A DNA stretch of 9,714 bases, taken from NCBI GenBank assembly GCA_041179245.1, contig JBEGTT010000023.1, forward strand, positions 1-9,714, written 5' to 3'. The stretch is from JBEGTT01 sp041179245 (GTDB taxonomy: Bacteria; Pseudomonadota; Gammaproteobacteria; Burkholderiales; Rhodocyclaceae). Numbering within the stretch: the stretch's first letter is position 1; each line of letters opens with the position of its first letter. The notes beneath the pieces were generated by a model. The model did not search any database. It worked only from the letters and a program-made list of their open reading frames with translations, and was not told where the DNA came from. Position numbers and translations under genes: made by a program. Below are positions 1 to 6,849 of this stretch, piece by piece.

Positions 1-271
1 TCGACGGCGGTCTATCCCGCTTTGGCCCCAAAGATGGCGATGAAAATCGGCAGCAAATATAAATTCAGTGAAATTGAGTCGCGTCACTGGGATCAGTTTG
101 CTGAAAGTGCGGGCTTGGCCAAGGCGCATTTTGGAATTGGCACGGTTGCTGCAGTTGACTGCTCGAAAACTTGCCTCAGATTCCGTGCGGGGATTTTCTG
201 GTAACCCGGTGGTTGAACGAATTATTGCCTTGATTGAGCAGCGTTGCGACCTGACGATTCGTCGGCTTTAG
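1..271 (+). pseudogene. HipA-like serine/threonine kinase, C-terminal fragment with a frame break
   Basis: Only the last part of the gene is in the window. From base 1, frame 1 reads a segment containing PKMAMKIGSKYKFSEI, RHWDQFAESAGLAK, which resembles the C-terminal helical region of HipA-family kinases (toxin of HipBA-type modules, phosphorylating a translation factor such as an aminoacyl-tRNA synthetase). That frame then turns into unrelated residues and stops at 202-204. Frame 2 picks up the family-like sequence at about 122-127 with RRILELA and continues through NPVVERIIALIEQRC to a stop at 269-271, ending in LTIRRL, a typical tail for this group. Neither frame alone gives a sensible end; joined at about 121-127 they do. 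The net change is one extra base or a loss of 3n+2 bases. It may be a real mutation or a sequencing error. The kinase core and any hipB partner lie outside, so the activity of the gene cannot be judged. The family call rests on recalled motif similarity. Confidence 0.6.
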
Positions 272-321
272 AAGCACCTTTTCGTTTTTTTGAGCGTCGG
301 CAATTTTCACACGGGGTTGGG

Positions 322-349
322 CTTGAAATTTAGCCCTCCGTCACCATCT
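322..349 (+). promoter_or_regulatory. Candidate sigma-32 (heat-shock) promoter of htpG
   Basis: A perfect CTTGAAA at 322-328 is followed after 13 bases by CACCATCT at 342-349. The enterobacterial sigma-32 consensus is CTTGAAA, 11-16 bases, CCCCATnT, so the -10 element matches at all but one defined position. Transcription would start near 356-358, leaving a leader of about 25 bases that contains the Shine-Dalgarno sequence GGGAG (370-374). htpG is a classical sigma-32 regulon member, which fits. No start site has been measured here. Confidence 0.7.
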
Positions 350-381
350 CCCGGTCTGTTATGTTTTTTGGGAGTTAAACA

Positions 382-2301
382 ATGTCCGAGCAAGCCAATA
401 GCCGTGAAACGATGGGGTTTCAGGCAGAAGTCAAACAACTGCTGCACCTGATGATTCATTCCTTGTACAGCAACAAGGAAATTTTCCTCCGCGAACTGAT
501 TTCAAATGCTTCCGATGCGTGCGACAAGCTACGTTTTGAAGCGCTGAACAACGCCGGTTTATACGGTGATGATAGTGATCTGAAGATTCGCGTGAGCTTC
601 AACAAAGAAGCGCGCACGGTCACCATTTCAGATAACGGGATTGGCCTATCGCGTGATGAAGCCATTGCCCATCTGGGAACCATTGCCAAGTCTGGCACCA
701 AAGAATTTTTCTCGGCACTGACGGGCGATCAAGCCAAAGATGCCAACATGATTGGGCAGTTTGGTGTGGGGTTCTATTCTTCCTTTATCGTGGCCGACAA
801 AGTCACCGTTATTTCCCGCCGTGCCGGTTTGGCGGCTGACCAAGCGGTTTGCTGGGAATCTGGCGGCGAAGGCGATTTCACCGTAGAGGCGGTCACTAAA
901 GCCGCGCGCGGCACGGAAGTCATCCTCCATTTGCGTGCAGAGGAAGACGAGCTGCTGGGCAACTGGCGTCTGAAATCCATCATCCGTAAATATTCTGACC
1001 ACATTACCTTGCCGATTGTGATGAAGGGCGAGAAATGGGATGAAGAGAAAAAGGCTCAGGTCGAAAGTGACGAAGACGAAACGGTGAATCAGGCCAACGC
1101 ACTTTGGGTGCGCAACAAGTCGGACATCACCGACGAGCAATACACCGAGTTCTATAAACATGTTGCTCATGACTTTACCGATCCGCTGGCTTGGAGCCAT
1201 GCCCGGGTTGAAGGGAAGCAGGAATATACGCAACTGCTGTACATCCCATCGCGTGCGCCGTTTGATCTGTATGACCGCAACGCTCGCCATGGTGTGAAGC
1301 TCTACGTCAAGCGTGTGTTCATCATGGATGACGCTGAAAAACTGATGCCGTTGTACCTGCGTTTTGTCCGCGGGGTGGTCGATTCGAGCAATCTGCCGTT
1401 GAATGTGTCGCGTGAAATTCTGCAAGAAAGCAAAGACATCGAAAGCATTCGTAACGGTTGTACGCGTAAGGTGCTGGGGCTGCTGGAAGGCTTGGCGGAC
1501 AGCGAAGAAGCGGCAGATAAAGAGAAATACGCCAGTTTCTGGAAAGAATTTGGTCAAGTCCTGAAAGAAGGTGTGGGTGAAGATCATGCCAATAAGGATC
1601 GTATTGCAGGTTTGATTCGTTTCGCTTCAACCCAAGCCGATACGGCAGATCAAATCGTTTCTTTGAAAGACTACGTTGGTCGGATGAAGGAAGGCCAAGA
1701 CAAAATTTATTACGTCACTGCTGAAACCTTTAACGCAGCGAAGAACAGTCCTCATCTGGAAATTTTCCGCAAGAAAGGCATCGAAGTTCTGTTGCTGACA
1801 GAACGTGTCGATGAGTGGGTAACGGGTCATTTAACTGAATTTGAAGGGAAACACCTTCAGTCAGTTGCCAAGGGCGGTTTGGACTTAGGCAAGCTGGAAG
1901 ACGAGGCCGAGAAAAAAGAGGCTGAGAAGGCCGCTGACGAATACAAGGAACTGGTTGAGAAGGTTAAGAAATCTTTAGGCGAGCAGGTCAAGGATGTACG
2001 TGTGACCTACCGCTTGACCGATTCTCCATCTTGCTTGGTCGCGGACGAACATGACCTTTCAGGTAATTTGGCACGGATGCTCAAGGCAGCAGGGCAGAGC
2101 GCACCCGCTTCAAAACCGATTCTGGAAATCAACCCGAATCACCCTGCCGTACAACGCTTGAAGTACGAAGAAAACCGTTTCGACGATTGGGCTGCGTTGT
2201 TATTTGAACAGGCTTTGTTGGCCGAAGGCGGTCAGTTGGATGATCCTGCTGGTTTTGTGAAACGGATTAACGATCTGATGTTGGCCTTATCCGGCAAATA
2301 A
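382..2301 (+). CDS. htpG: Chaperone protein HtpG (bacterial Hsp90)
   Basis: This is a 639-residue cytosolic ATP-dependent homodimeric chaperone that remodels client proteins, often together with DnaK; E. coli HtpG has 624 residues, so it is full length. The N-terminal GHKL ATPase domain (about 1-225) shows LRELISNASDA with the catalytic Glu38 and Mg-coordinating Asn42, then SDNGIG with Asp84 contacting adenine, the lid GTIAKSGTKEF, and GQFGVGFYSSF (125-135). The middle client-binding domain has GVKLYVKRVFIMDD, FVRGVVDSSNLPLNVSRE and the catalytic-loop arginine region. A Lys/Glu-rich stretch (AEKKEAEKAADEYKELV) leads into the C-terminal dimerisation domain, ending in DLMLALSGK. As expected for the bacterial form it lacks the charged linker and the MEEVD tail of eukaryotic Hsp90. 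The start is supported by GGGAG at 370-374, seven bases upstream, and by alignment with the E. coli N-terminus (offset of four residues). It appears monocistronic, between a sigma-32-like promoter and a hairpin terminator. Confidence 0.98.
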   Translation: MSEQANSRETMGFQAEVKQLLHLMIHSLYSNKEIFLRELISNASDACDKLRFEALNNAGLYGDDSDLKIRVSFNKEARTVTISDNGIGLSRDEAIAHLGTIAKSGTKEFFSALTGDQAKDANMIGQFGVGFYSSFIVADKVTVISRRAGLAADQAVCWESGGEGDFTVEAVTKAARGTEVILHLRAEEDELLGNWRLKSIIRKYSDHITLPIVMKGEKWDEEKKAQVESDEDETVNQANALWVRNKSDITDEQYTEFYKHVAHDFTDPLAWSHARVEGKQEYTQLLYIPSRAPFDLYDRNARHGVKLYVKRVFIMDDAEKLMPLYLRFVRGVVDSSNLPLNVSREILQESKDIESIRNGCTRKVLGLLEGLADSEEAADKEKYASFWKEFGQVLKEGVGEDHANKDRIAGLIRFASTQADTADQIVSLKDYVGRMKEGQDKIYYVTAETFNAAKNSPHLEIFRKKGIEVLLLTERVDEWVTGHLTEFEGKHLQSVAKGGLDLGKLEDEAEKKEAEKAADEYKELVEKVKKSLGEQVKDVRVTYRLTDSPSCLVADEHDLSGNLARMLKAAGQSAPASKPILEINPNHPAVQRLKYEENRFDDWAALLFEQALLAEGGQLDDPAGFVKRINDLMLALSGK

Positions 2302-2338
2302 AATCACGTTTTTGTGAATGTTAATCTCAGCAACAATA

Positions 2339-2376
2339 AAACCCCCGCTAACTCATTGAATTAGCGGGGGTTTCTT
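2339..2376. terminator. Bidirectional intrinsic terminator between htpG and tRNA-Ser
   Basis: Arms AAACCCCCGCTAA (2339-2351) and TTAGCGGGGGTTT (2361-2373) form a perfect 13-bp stem with a 9-base loop. T residues follow on the plus strand (TTTCTTG), 38 bases after the htpG stop. On the minus strand the stem is followed by TTTTATTGTT, and it begins nine bases after the tRNA 3' end. It can therefore stop both convergent transcripts. Confidence 0.92.
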
Positions 2377-2381
2377 GTATT

Positions 2382-2474
2382 TGGCGGAGACGAAGGGATT
2401 CGAACCCTTGATGCAGGTTTTGCCCGCATGCTCCCTTAGCAGGGGAGTGCCTTCGACCTCTCGGCCACGTCTCC
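2382..2474 (-). tRNA. tRNA-Ser (anticodon GCU)
   Basis: Read on the minus strand, this 93-base sequence folds into a class II tRNA. The acceptor stem is GGAGACG with CGTCTCC, the D arm is GCC/GGC around GAGAGGTCGAA, and the anticodon stem is CTCCC/GGGAG with loop CTGCTAA, giving anticodon GCT (plus-strand 2438-2440). A long variable arm, ATGCGGG/CCTGCAT, has one G-U pair. The T arm is AAGGG-TTCGAAT-CCCTT, followed by discriminator G and an encoded CCA (plus-strand 2382-2384). The long variable arm and anticodon identify a serine tRNA reading AGC and AGU codons. It converges on htpG and appears to be a single-gene unit with its own promoter and the shared terminator. I saw no duplicated 3' end nearby that would suggest use as an integration site. 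Confidence 0.97.
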
Positions 2475-2488
2475 ATTCCTCTTGGGCG

Positions 2489-2505
2489 CCCCTTAACCAA
2501 AGGGG
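2489..2505 (-). other. Small hairpin in the 5' leader of the tRNA-Ser transcript
   Basis: Read as minus-strand RNA, CCCCTT and AAGGGG (plus-strand 2500-2505 and 2489-2494) make a 6-bp stem with a 5-base loop, about 15 bases upstream of the mature tRNA 5' end. No U-run follows, so it is not a terminator. It may influence leader processing, but that is only inference. Confidence 0.4.
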
Positions 2506-2525
2506 TACCGATTAGGAAGGCGCGG

Positions 2526-2555
2526 ATTGTATAGCAAAATCGGTGGTAATGCTAA
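2526..2555 (-). promoter_or_regulatory. Candidate sigma-70 promoter of tRNA-Ser with a GC-rich discriminator
   Basis: On the minus strand, TTAGCA (plus-strand 2550-2555) and TACAAT (plus-strand 2526-2531) are separated by 18 bases, matching the consensus at 4/6 and 5/6 positions. The -10 is followed directly by CCGCGCC. GC-rich discriminators of this kind are typical of stable-RNA promoters under ppGpp and growth-rate control. The start would fall near 2519, giving a leader of about 45 bases before the mature tRNA. Confidence 0.6.
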
Positions 2556-2638
2556 GAAACCATCCACGAAGTCATCCTAATCTCCTTCATGAGTGACAAT
2601 TTTCGAGCAAATAAAAAATTCAGTGACCTTGAAATATT

Positions 2639-2667
2639 TTGCACATTACAAAAAATGGTTTTACTAT
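2639..2667 (+). promoter_or_regulatory. Weak candidate promoter of the pyruvate dehydrogenase operon
   Basis: TTGCAC (2639-2644) and TACTAT (2662-2667) are 17 bases apart in the AT-rich stretch upstream of aceE. The matches are only 3/6 and 4/6, but the spacing is ideal and nothing better was found between 2556 and 2814. Transcription would begin near 2674, giving a leader of about 140 bases. I saw no clear PdhR operator (AATTGGTnnnACCAATT-like). TTGAAA at 2629-2634 is an alternative -35 but has no partner at the right distance. Confidence 0.3.
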
Positions 2668-2814
2668 GTGAAAACGATGCGCACGCTCGCGCAAGTTCGT
2701 ATTAAGCTAGCGTCACCGCTCAACAGGCGGATGACTAACACTAACGGCCAACCGCCATACTGGCGACCAAGCCACAACGCTGTCAAAGACAGTCGCAATG
2801 GAAGGAGACAATCC
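2668..2814 (+). other. Structured untranslated leader of aceE
   Basis: These bases lie between the candidate promoter and the aceE start and contain no recognisable gene. Three short perfect stem-loops follow one another: CCGC/GCGG (2716-2719 with 2727-2730), CGCCA/TGGCG with a 3-base loop (2753-2757 with 2761-2765), and CTGTC/GACAG with a 3-base loop (2780-2784 with 2788-2792). The last ends about ten bases before the Shine-Dalgarno sequence. Short stems arise by chance, so only their clustering is notable. The aceE frame stays open here back to 2593, but the encoded residues do not look like AceE. Confidence 0.35.
2802..2808 (+). promoter_or_regulatory. Ribosome binding site deciding the aceE start
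   Basis: AAGGAGA lies six bases upstream of the ATG at 2815, an ideal Shine-Dalgarno sequence and spacing. It favours this start over the in-frame ATG at 2593, which would add 74 residues with no counterpart in E. coli AceE. Confidence 0.9.
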
Positions 2815-5517
2815 ATGGCACAACTCCCCGTAATCCCGAATCTCGTTGACGTTGACCCCCAAGAAACCCAAGAATGGGTCGACGCTCTTGAAGCCGTTGT
2901 TGCCAAAGTTGGCAAAGAACGCGCGCATTACCTGATTGAAGCCGTTATTGCGGAAGCCCGCGAACTCGGCGCAGAAATTCCCTACAGCGCCAATACCGAA
3001 TACATCAACACCATCCCAGTCGACCAACAGCCGAAATACCCCGGCGACCCGGACATGGAAATCAAGATTCACTCTTACATTCGTTGGAACGCGATGGCCA
3101 TGGTTGTGCGCGCCAACAAAAACACTAACGTCGGTGGTCACATTGCCTCGTTTGCATCAGCAGCAGCGCTCTACGATGTGGGTTTTTCGCATTTTTGGAA
3201 AGCCCCATCGGCCCAATCGCAAGGTGACCTGATTTTCTTCCAAGGCCATTCTGTCCCCGGTATTTATGCCCGTGCCTTCATGCTCGGTCGTCTGAGCGAA
3301 GAGCAGATGGACAACTTCCGTCAGGAAACCGGCGGCAAAGGGATTTCGTCTTACCCTCATCCTTGGCTGATGCCGGATTTCTGGCAATTCCCCACCGTGT
3401 CGATGGGGCTCGGCCCGATTCAGGCGATTTATCAGGCTCGCTTTATGAAGTACCTTGCCAGCCGCGAACTCATTGATGGCACGGATGCCGCCACCCGCAA
3501 GGTTTGGGCATTCTTGGGCGATGGCGAAACCGACGAGGTCGAATCCCTAGGTGCCATTGGTATGGCCGGGCGTGAAAAACTCGACAATCTGGTGTTTGTC
3601 ATCAACTGTAATCTGCAACGACTGGATGGCCCAGTACGCGGTAACGGCAAAATCATTCAGGAACTCGAAGGCGAATTCCGTGGTGCGGGTTGGAACGTCA
3701 TCAAACTGATCTGGGGCACCCATTGGGACAGCCTCTTCATGCGTGACAAAAAGGGCATCCTGAAAAAACGCATGATGGAATTGGTCGATGGTGAATATCA
3801 GACCTTTAAAGCCAAAAATGGCACTTACGTCCGCGAACACTTCTTCAACACCCCTGAATTGAAAGCGCTGGTAGAAGACTGGACTGACGACGAGATTTGG
3901 CAACTGAACCGTGGCGGTCATGACATCTTCAAGATTTTCTCGGCCTACAGTGCAGCCATCAATCACAAAGGCCAGCCAACGCTGATTCTGGCCAAGACCA
4001 TTAAAGGTTTTGGCATGGGTCAATCTGGCGAAGCGATGAATACCAGCCATCAACAAAAGAAAATGGATCATGCGTCAATTGTTGGCTTCCGCGACCGCTT
4101 CAACCTGCCAGTGCCGGACGACAAACTAGATGAACTGCCCTACCTGAAATTTGAAGAGGGTTCCAAAGAACTGGAGTACATGAAGGCACGCCGTGCCGCG
4201 CTTGGTGGTTACATTCCGCAGCGTCGTCGCAAAGCTGACCCCGTTACTGTTCCAGCACTCGCCACCTTTGATGCCTTGCTCAAAGCCTCCGGTGCAGGTC
4301 GTGAGCTTTCAACCACCATGGCCATCGTTCGCATCATGAACATGCTGCTCAAAGACAAAGTGTTGGGCAAACGCATTGTGCCCATCGTGCCGGATGAATC
4401 CCGCACCTTCGGCATGGAAGGCATGTTCCGTCAGTACGGAATCTGGAATCAGGAAGGTCAGAACTACGTGCCGGAAGACCATGACCAGCTCATGTTCTAC
4501 AAGGAATCCAAGACCGGCCAAGTCTTGCAAGAAGGCATTAACGAAGCGGGTGCGATGAGCGACTGGATCGCCGCCGCCACCGCTTATTCCGTGCATAACG
4601 TGCAGATGGTGCCGTTCTACATTTGTTACTCCATGTTCGGCCTGCAACGCACGCTCGATCTAGTCTGGGCGGCGGGTGACCAACGCGCTCGCGGCTTCCT
4701 CGTCGGCGGCACAGCGGGGCGTACCACGCTTAACGGCGAAGGTCTGCAACACGAAGATGGTCACAGCCATATTCTGGCGGGCTTGGTACCGAACTGCGTC
4801 TCTTACGACCCGACCTTCCAGTACGAAGTCGCCGTCGTGGTGCAAGACGGTTTGCGCCGCATGAATCAGGAACAAGAAGACGTCTTCTACTACCTGACTG
4901 TAATGAACGAAAACTACGAACACCCCGAAATGCCTAAAGGCGCCGAAGCCGACATCATCAAGGGGATGTATCAGTTCAAGGCAGGCGGTGATTCAGGTAA
5001 AAGTAAGGCCAAAGCCAAACAGCCCCGCGTTCAGTTGCTGGGTTCTGGCACCATCTTCCTCGAAGTCATTGCGGCAGCAGAACTGCTCAAGAAAGATTGG
5101 GGCGTTGAAGCCGATCTGTGGGGTTGCCCAAGTTTCAATGAACTGGCCCGCGATGGTCAGGATGCCAACCGCTGGAACCTGCTACATCCGCTCGAAACCC
5201 AGCGTTTGTCGCATGTTGAACAAAAGCTCGCTAAGGCCGAAGGCCCGGTCATCGCTTCGACCGACTACATCAAGCTCTACGCTGAACAGATTCGTCCGTT
5301 TGTGAAGAATCGTTACGTCACGCTGGGCACCGATGGTTTTGGCCGTTCCGACACCCGCGAAGCCTTGCGCCACCACTTCGAAGTGGATCGCCATTGGGTC
5401 ACGATTGCTGCGCTCAAAGCATTAGCTGACGATGGCACCATTGACCGCAAGAAGGTTGCCGAAGCGATCAAGCTTTACGGTATCGACGTGAACAAACCTA
5501 ACCCGCTGACCGTTTAA
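2815..5517 (+). CDS. aceE: Pyruvate dehydrogenase E1 component, homodimeric type
   Basis: This 900-residue enzyme (E. coli AceE has 887) is the thiamine-diphosphate-dependent E1 of the pyruvate dehydrogenase complex. It decarboxylates pyruvate and reductively acetylates the lipoyl arm of E2 in the cytoplasm. The N-terminal half shows TEYINTIPVDQQP, a GGHIASFASAA segment, and the ThDP/Mg motif GDGETDE (235-241) through VINCNLQRLDG (Asn264, Asn266). The active-site loop TSHQQKKM carries His412, aligned with E. coli His407. The middle domain has LQEGINEAGA with Glu577, which by alignment is the conserved glutamate (E. coli Glu571) that activates the cofactor, and LQHEDGHSH with His646 (E. coli His640). 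The C-terminal domain includes LGTDGFGRSDTREALRHHFEVD. A short Lys/Ala-rich insert (SGKSKAKAKQ) sits just before the C-terminal domain. The start is set by the Shine-Dalgarno sequence at 2802-2808 and alignment to the E. coli N-terminus. It is the first gene of the operon; aceF follows after 14 bases. Confidence 0.98.
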   Translation: MAQLPVIPNLVDVDPQETQEWVDALEAVVAKVGKERAHYLIEAVIAEARELGAEIPYSANTEYINTIPVDQQPKYPGDPDMEIKIHSYIRWNAMAMVVRANKNTNVGGHIASFASAAALYDVGFSHFWKAPSAQSQGDLIFFQGHSVPGIYARAFMLGRLSEEQMDNFRQETGGKGISSYPHPWLMPDFWQFPTVSMGLGPIQAIYQARFMKYLASRELIDGTDAATRKVWAFLGDGETDEVESLGAIGMAGREKLDNLVFVINCNLQRLDGPVRGNGKIIQELEGEFRGAGWNVIKLIWGTHWDSLFMRDKKGILKKRMMELVDGEYQTFKAKNGTYVREHFFNTPELKALVEDWTDDEIWQLNRGGHDIFKIFSAYSAAINHKGQPTLILAKTIKGFGMGQSGEAMNTSHQQKKMDHASIVGFRDRFNLPVPDDKLDELPYLKFEEGSKELEYMKARRAALGGYIPQRRRKADPVTVPALATFDALLKASGAGRELSTTMAIVRIMNMLLKDKVLGKRIVPIVPDESRTFGMEGMFRQYGIWNQEGQNYVPEDHDQLMFYKESKTGQVLQEGINEAGAMSDWIAAATAYSVHNVQMVPFYICYSMFGLQRTLDLVWAAGDQRARGFLVGGTAGRTTLNGEGLQHEDGHSHILAGLVPNCVSYDPTFQYEVAVVVQDGLRRMNQEQEDVFYYLTVMNENYEHPEMPKGAEADIIKGMYQFKAGGDSGKSKAKAKQPRVQLLGSGTIFLEVIAAAELLKKDWGVEADLWGCPSFNELARDGQDANRWNLLHPLETQRLSHVEQKLAKAEGPVIASTDYIKLYAEQIRPFVKNRYVTLGTDGFGRSDTREALRHHFEVDRHWVTIAALKALADDGTIDRKKVAEAIKLYGIDVNKPNPLTV

Positions 5518-5531
5518 GAAGGAGCCGGAAC

Positions 5532-6836
5532 ATGAGTAATTTAGTTGAAGTGAAGGTTCCCGACATTGGCGATTTTGACGAAGTGCCGATCATTGATCTG
5601 TTCGTTAAAGTCGGCGACACCATTAAGGTAGACGACGCCATTGCCACACTGGAATCCGACAAAGCCACGATGGACGTACCCTCGTCTGCCGCCGGTGTCG
5701 TTAAGGAAGTGCTGGTCAAGCTGGGTGACAAGGTGAAAGAAGGCAGCCTACTGATTCGTCTGGAAGCTGCTGGCGCGACCGCCGCCCCGGCTCCGGCTGC
5801 TGAAAAACCAGCCGCAGCGCCGGTTGTAGCAGCTCCCGTGGTTTCAGCGCCTATCGCTGCGCCCGTTGCTTTGGCACCGGTTCCTGTTGTTGCGGCACCC
5901 GCATTAGGCTCAGCGGTTCACGCGTCGCCTTCGATTCGTGCTTTTGCCCGCGAACTTGGTGTTGAGTTGGGTAAAGTTGCCGCTACCGGCCCCAAAGGTC
6001 GCATCCTTAAAGAGGACGTCACCGCATTTGTTAAGGGCGCATTGTCCGCGCCAGCCAAAGCATCCAGTGGTGCTTCGCTCGGCGGTGGTTTGGACTTACT
6101 GCCATGGCCGAAGGTCGACTTTGCCAAGTTCGGTGAAGTTGAAGTTCAGCCACTGTCTCGCATCAAGAAGATTTCTGGCCAGAACCTCTCCCGCAACTGG
6201 GTGATGATCCCCGCCGTGACTTATCACGAAGATGCCGACATTACTGATCTGGAAGCCTTCCGCGTGTTGCTGAACAAGGAAAACGAAAAAGGCGGTGGCG
6301 CAAAATTGACCATGCTCGCCTTCCTCGTTAAAGCCTGCGTCAAAGCCATGCAGAGACACCCGGAATTTAACGCTTCCATTGATGGCCAGGGTGATGAAAT
6401 GCGTCTGGTGCTTAAGAAGTATTTCAACATTGGTTTTGCCGCTGACACGCCAAATGGTCTGGTCGTGCCGGTCATCAAAAATGCTGACAAGAAATCAGTC
6501 TTTGAAATCGCCCAAGAATCGGGCGACCTCGCTAAACAAGCCCGCGACGGCAAGCTCAAGCCAGCGGACATGCAAGGTTCGTGTTTCACCATTTCCAGCC
6601 TCGGCGGCATTGGTGGCACTTACTTCGCGCCGATTGTGAACGCGCCAGAAGTCGCTATTCTGGGCGTCAACAAGTCGTCCATGAAACCGGTGTGGGATGG
6701 CAAACAATTCGTGCCACGTTTGACCCTGCCACTTTCCCTGACCGCCGACCATCGCGTGATTGATGGTGCTTTGGCCACCCGCTTTAACGTCTATGTTGCC
6801 CAACTGCTGGCGGATTTCCGCCGCGTGGCGCTGTAA
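5532..6836 (+). CDS. aceF: Pyruvate dehydrogenase E2, dihydrolipoamide acetyltransferase with one lipoyl domain
   Basis: This 434-residue protein forms the core of the pyruvate dehydrogenase complex and transfers acetyl groups from the lipoyl arm to CoA. Domains in order are: one lipoyl domain (about 3-78) with the lipoylated Lys44 in ESDKATMD; a flexible Ala/Pro/Val-rich linker (about 79-128); a peripheral subunit-binding domain (about 130-169; ASPSIRAFARELG, TGPKGRILKEDV) that docks E1 and/or E3; and the catalytic domain (about 200-434) ending with the acyltransferase motif DHRVIDGALATRF, with catalytic His407 and Asp411. E. coli AceF has three lipoyl domains, so this protein is shorter by that much, while the lpd product carries a further lipoyl domain. 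GAAGGAG (5518-5524) is seven bases before the ATG, overlapping neither gene. The PDH assignment over the 2-oxoglutarate E2 (sucB) rests on the adjacent aceE. Confidence 0.97.
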   Translation: MSNLVEVKVPDIGDFDEVPIIDLFVKVGDTIKVDDAIATLESDKATMDVPSSAAGVVKEVLVKLGDKVKEGSLLIRLEAAGATAAPAPAAEKPAAAPVVAAPVVSAPIAAPVALAPVPVVAAPALGSAVHASPSIRAFARELGVELGKVAATGPKGRILKEDVTAFVKGALSAPAKASSGASLGGGLDLLPWPKVDFAKFGEVEVQPLSRIKKISGQNLSRNWVMIPAVTYHEDADITDLEAFRVLLNKENEKGGGAKLTMLAFLVKACVKAMQRHPEFNASIDGQGDEMRLVLKKYFNIGFAADTPNGLVVPVIKNADKKSVFEIAQESGDLAKQARDGKLKPADMQGSCFTISSLGGIGGTYFAPIVNAPEVAILGVNKSSMKPVWDGKQFVPRLTLPLSLTADHRVIDGALATRFNVYVAQLLADFRRVAL

Positions 6837-6837
6837 G

Positions 6838-6843
6838 AAAGGA
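6838..6843 (+). promoter_or_regulatory. Ribosome binding site deciding the lpd start
   Basis: AAAGGA just after the aceF stop, six bases before the ATG at 6850, supports that start. The same frame is open back to an ATG at 6760 inside aceF, but the 30 extra residues would precede the first residue of a canonical lipoyl domain and have no binding site. Confidence 0.85.
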
Positions 6844-6849
6844 ACGATC

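Noticed and set aside
646..1587. A 313-codon open frame antisense to htpG
   Set aside because: It lies wholly within htpG on the opposite strand, has no plausible domain, and is explained by codon bias of the sense gene leaving few antisense stops.
2382..2474. tRNA-Ser as an integration site for a mobile element
   Set aside because: No repeat of the tRNA 3' end, integrase or foreign-looking gene is visible in the window.
2625..2660. CTTGAAA at 2628-2634 as a second sigma-32 promoter, before aceE
   Set aside because: No CCCCAT-like element follows at 11-16 bases; the sequence there is A-rich.
2593..2814. An aceE start at 2593 giving a 974-residue protein
   Set aside because: The 74 extra residues lack similarity to the AceE N-terminus, and the good Shine-Dalgarno sequence is at 2802-2808.
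6760..6849. An lpd start at 6760 inside aceF
   Set aside because: The lipoyl domain begins immediately after the ATG at 6850, which has its own binding site; the upstream codons are an out-of-frame reading of aceF.
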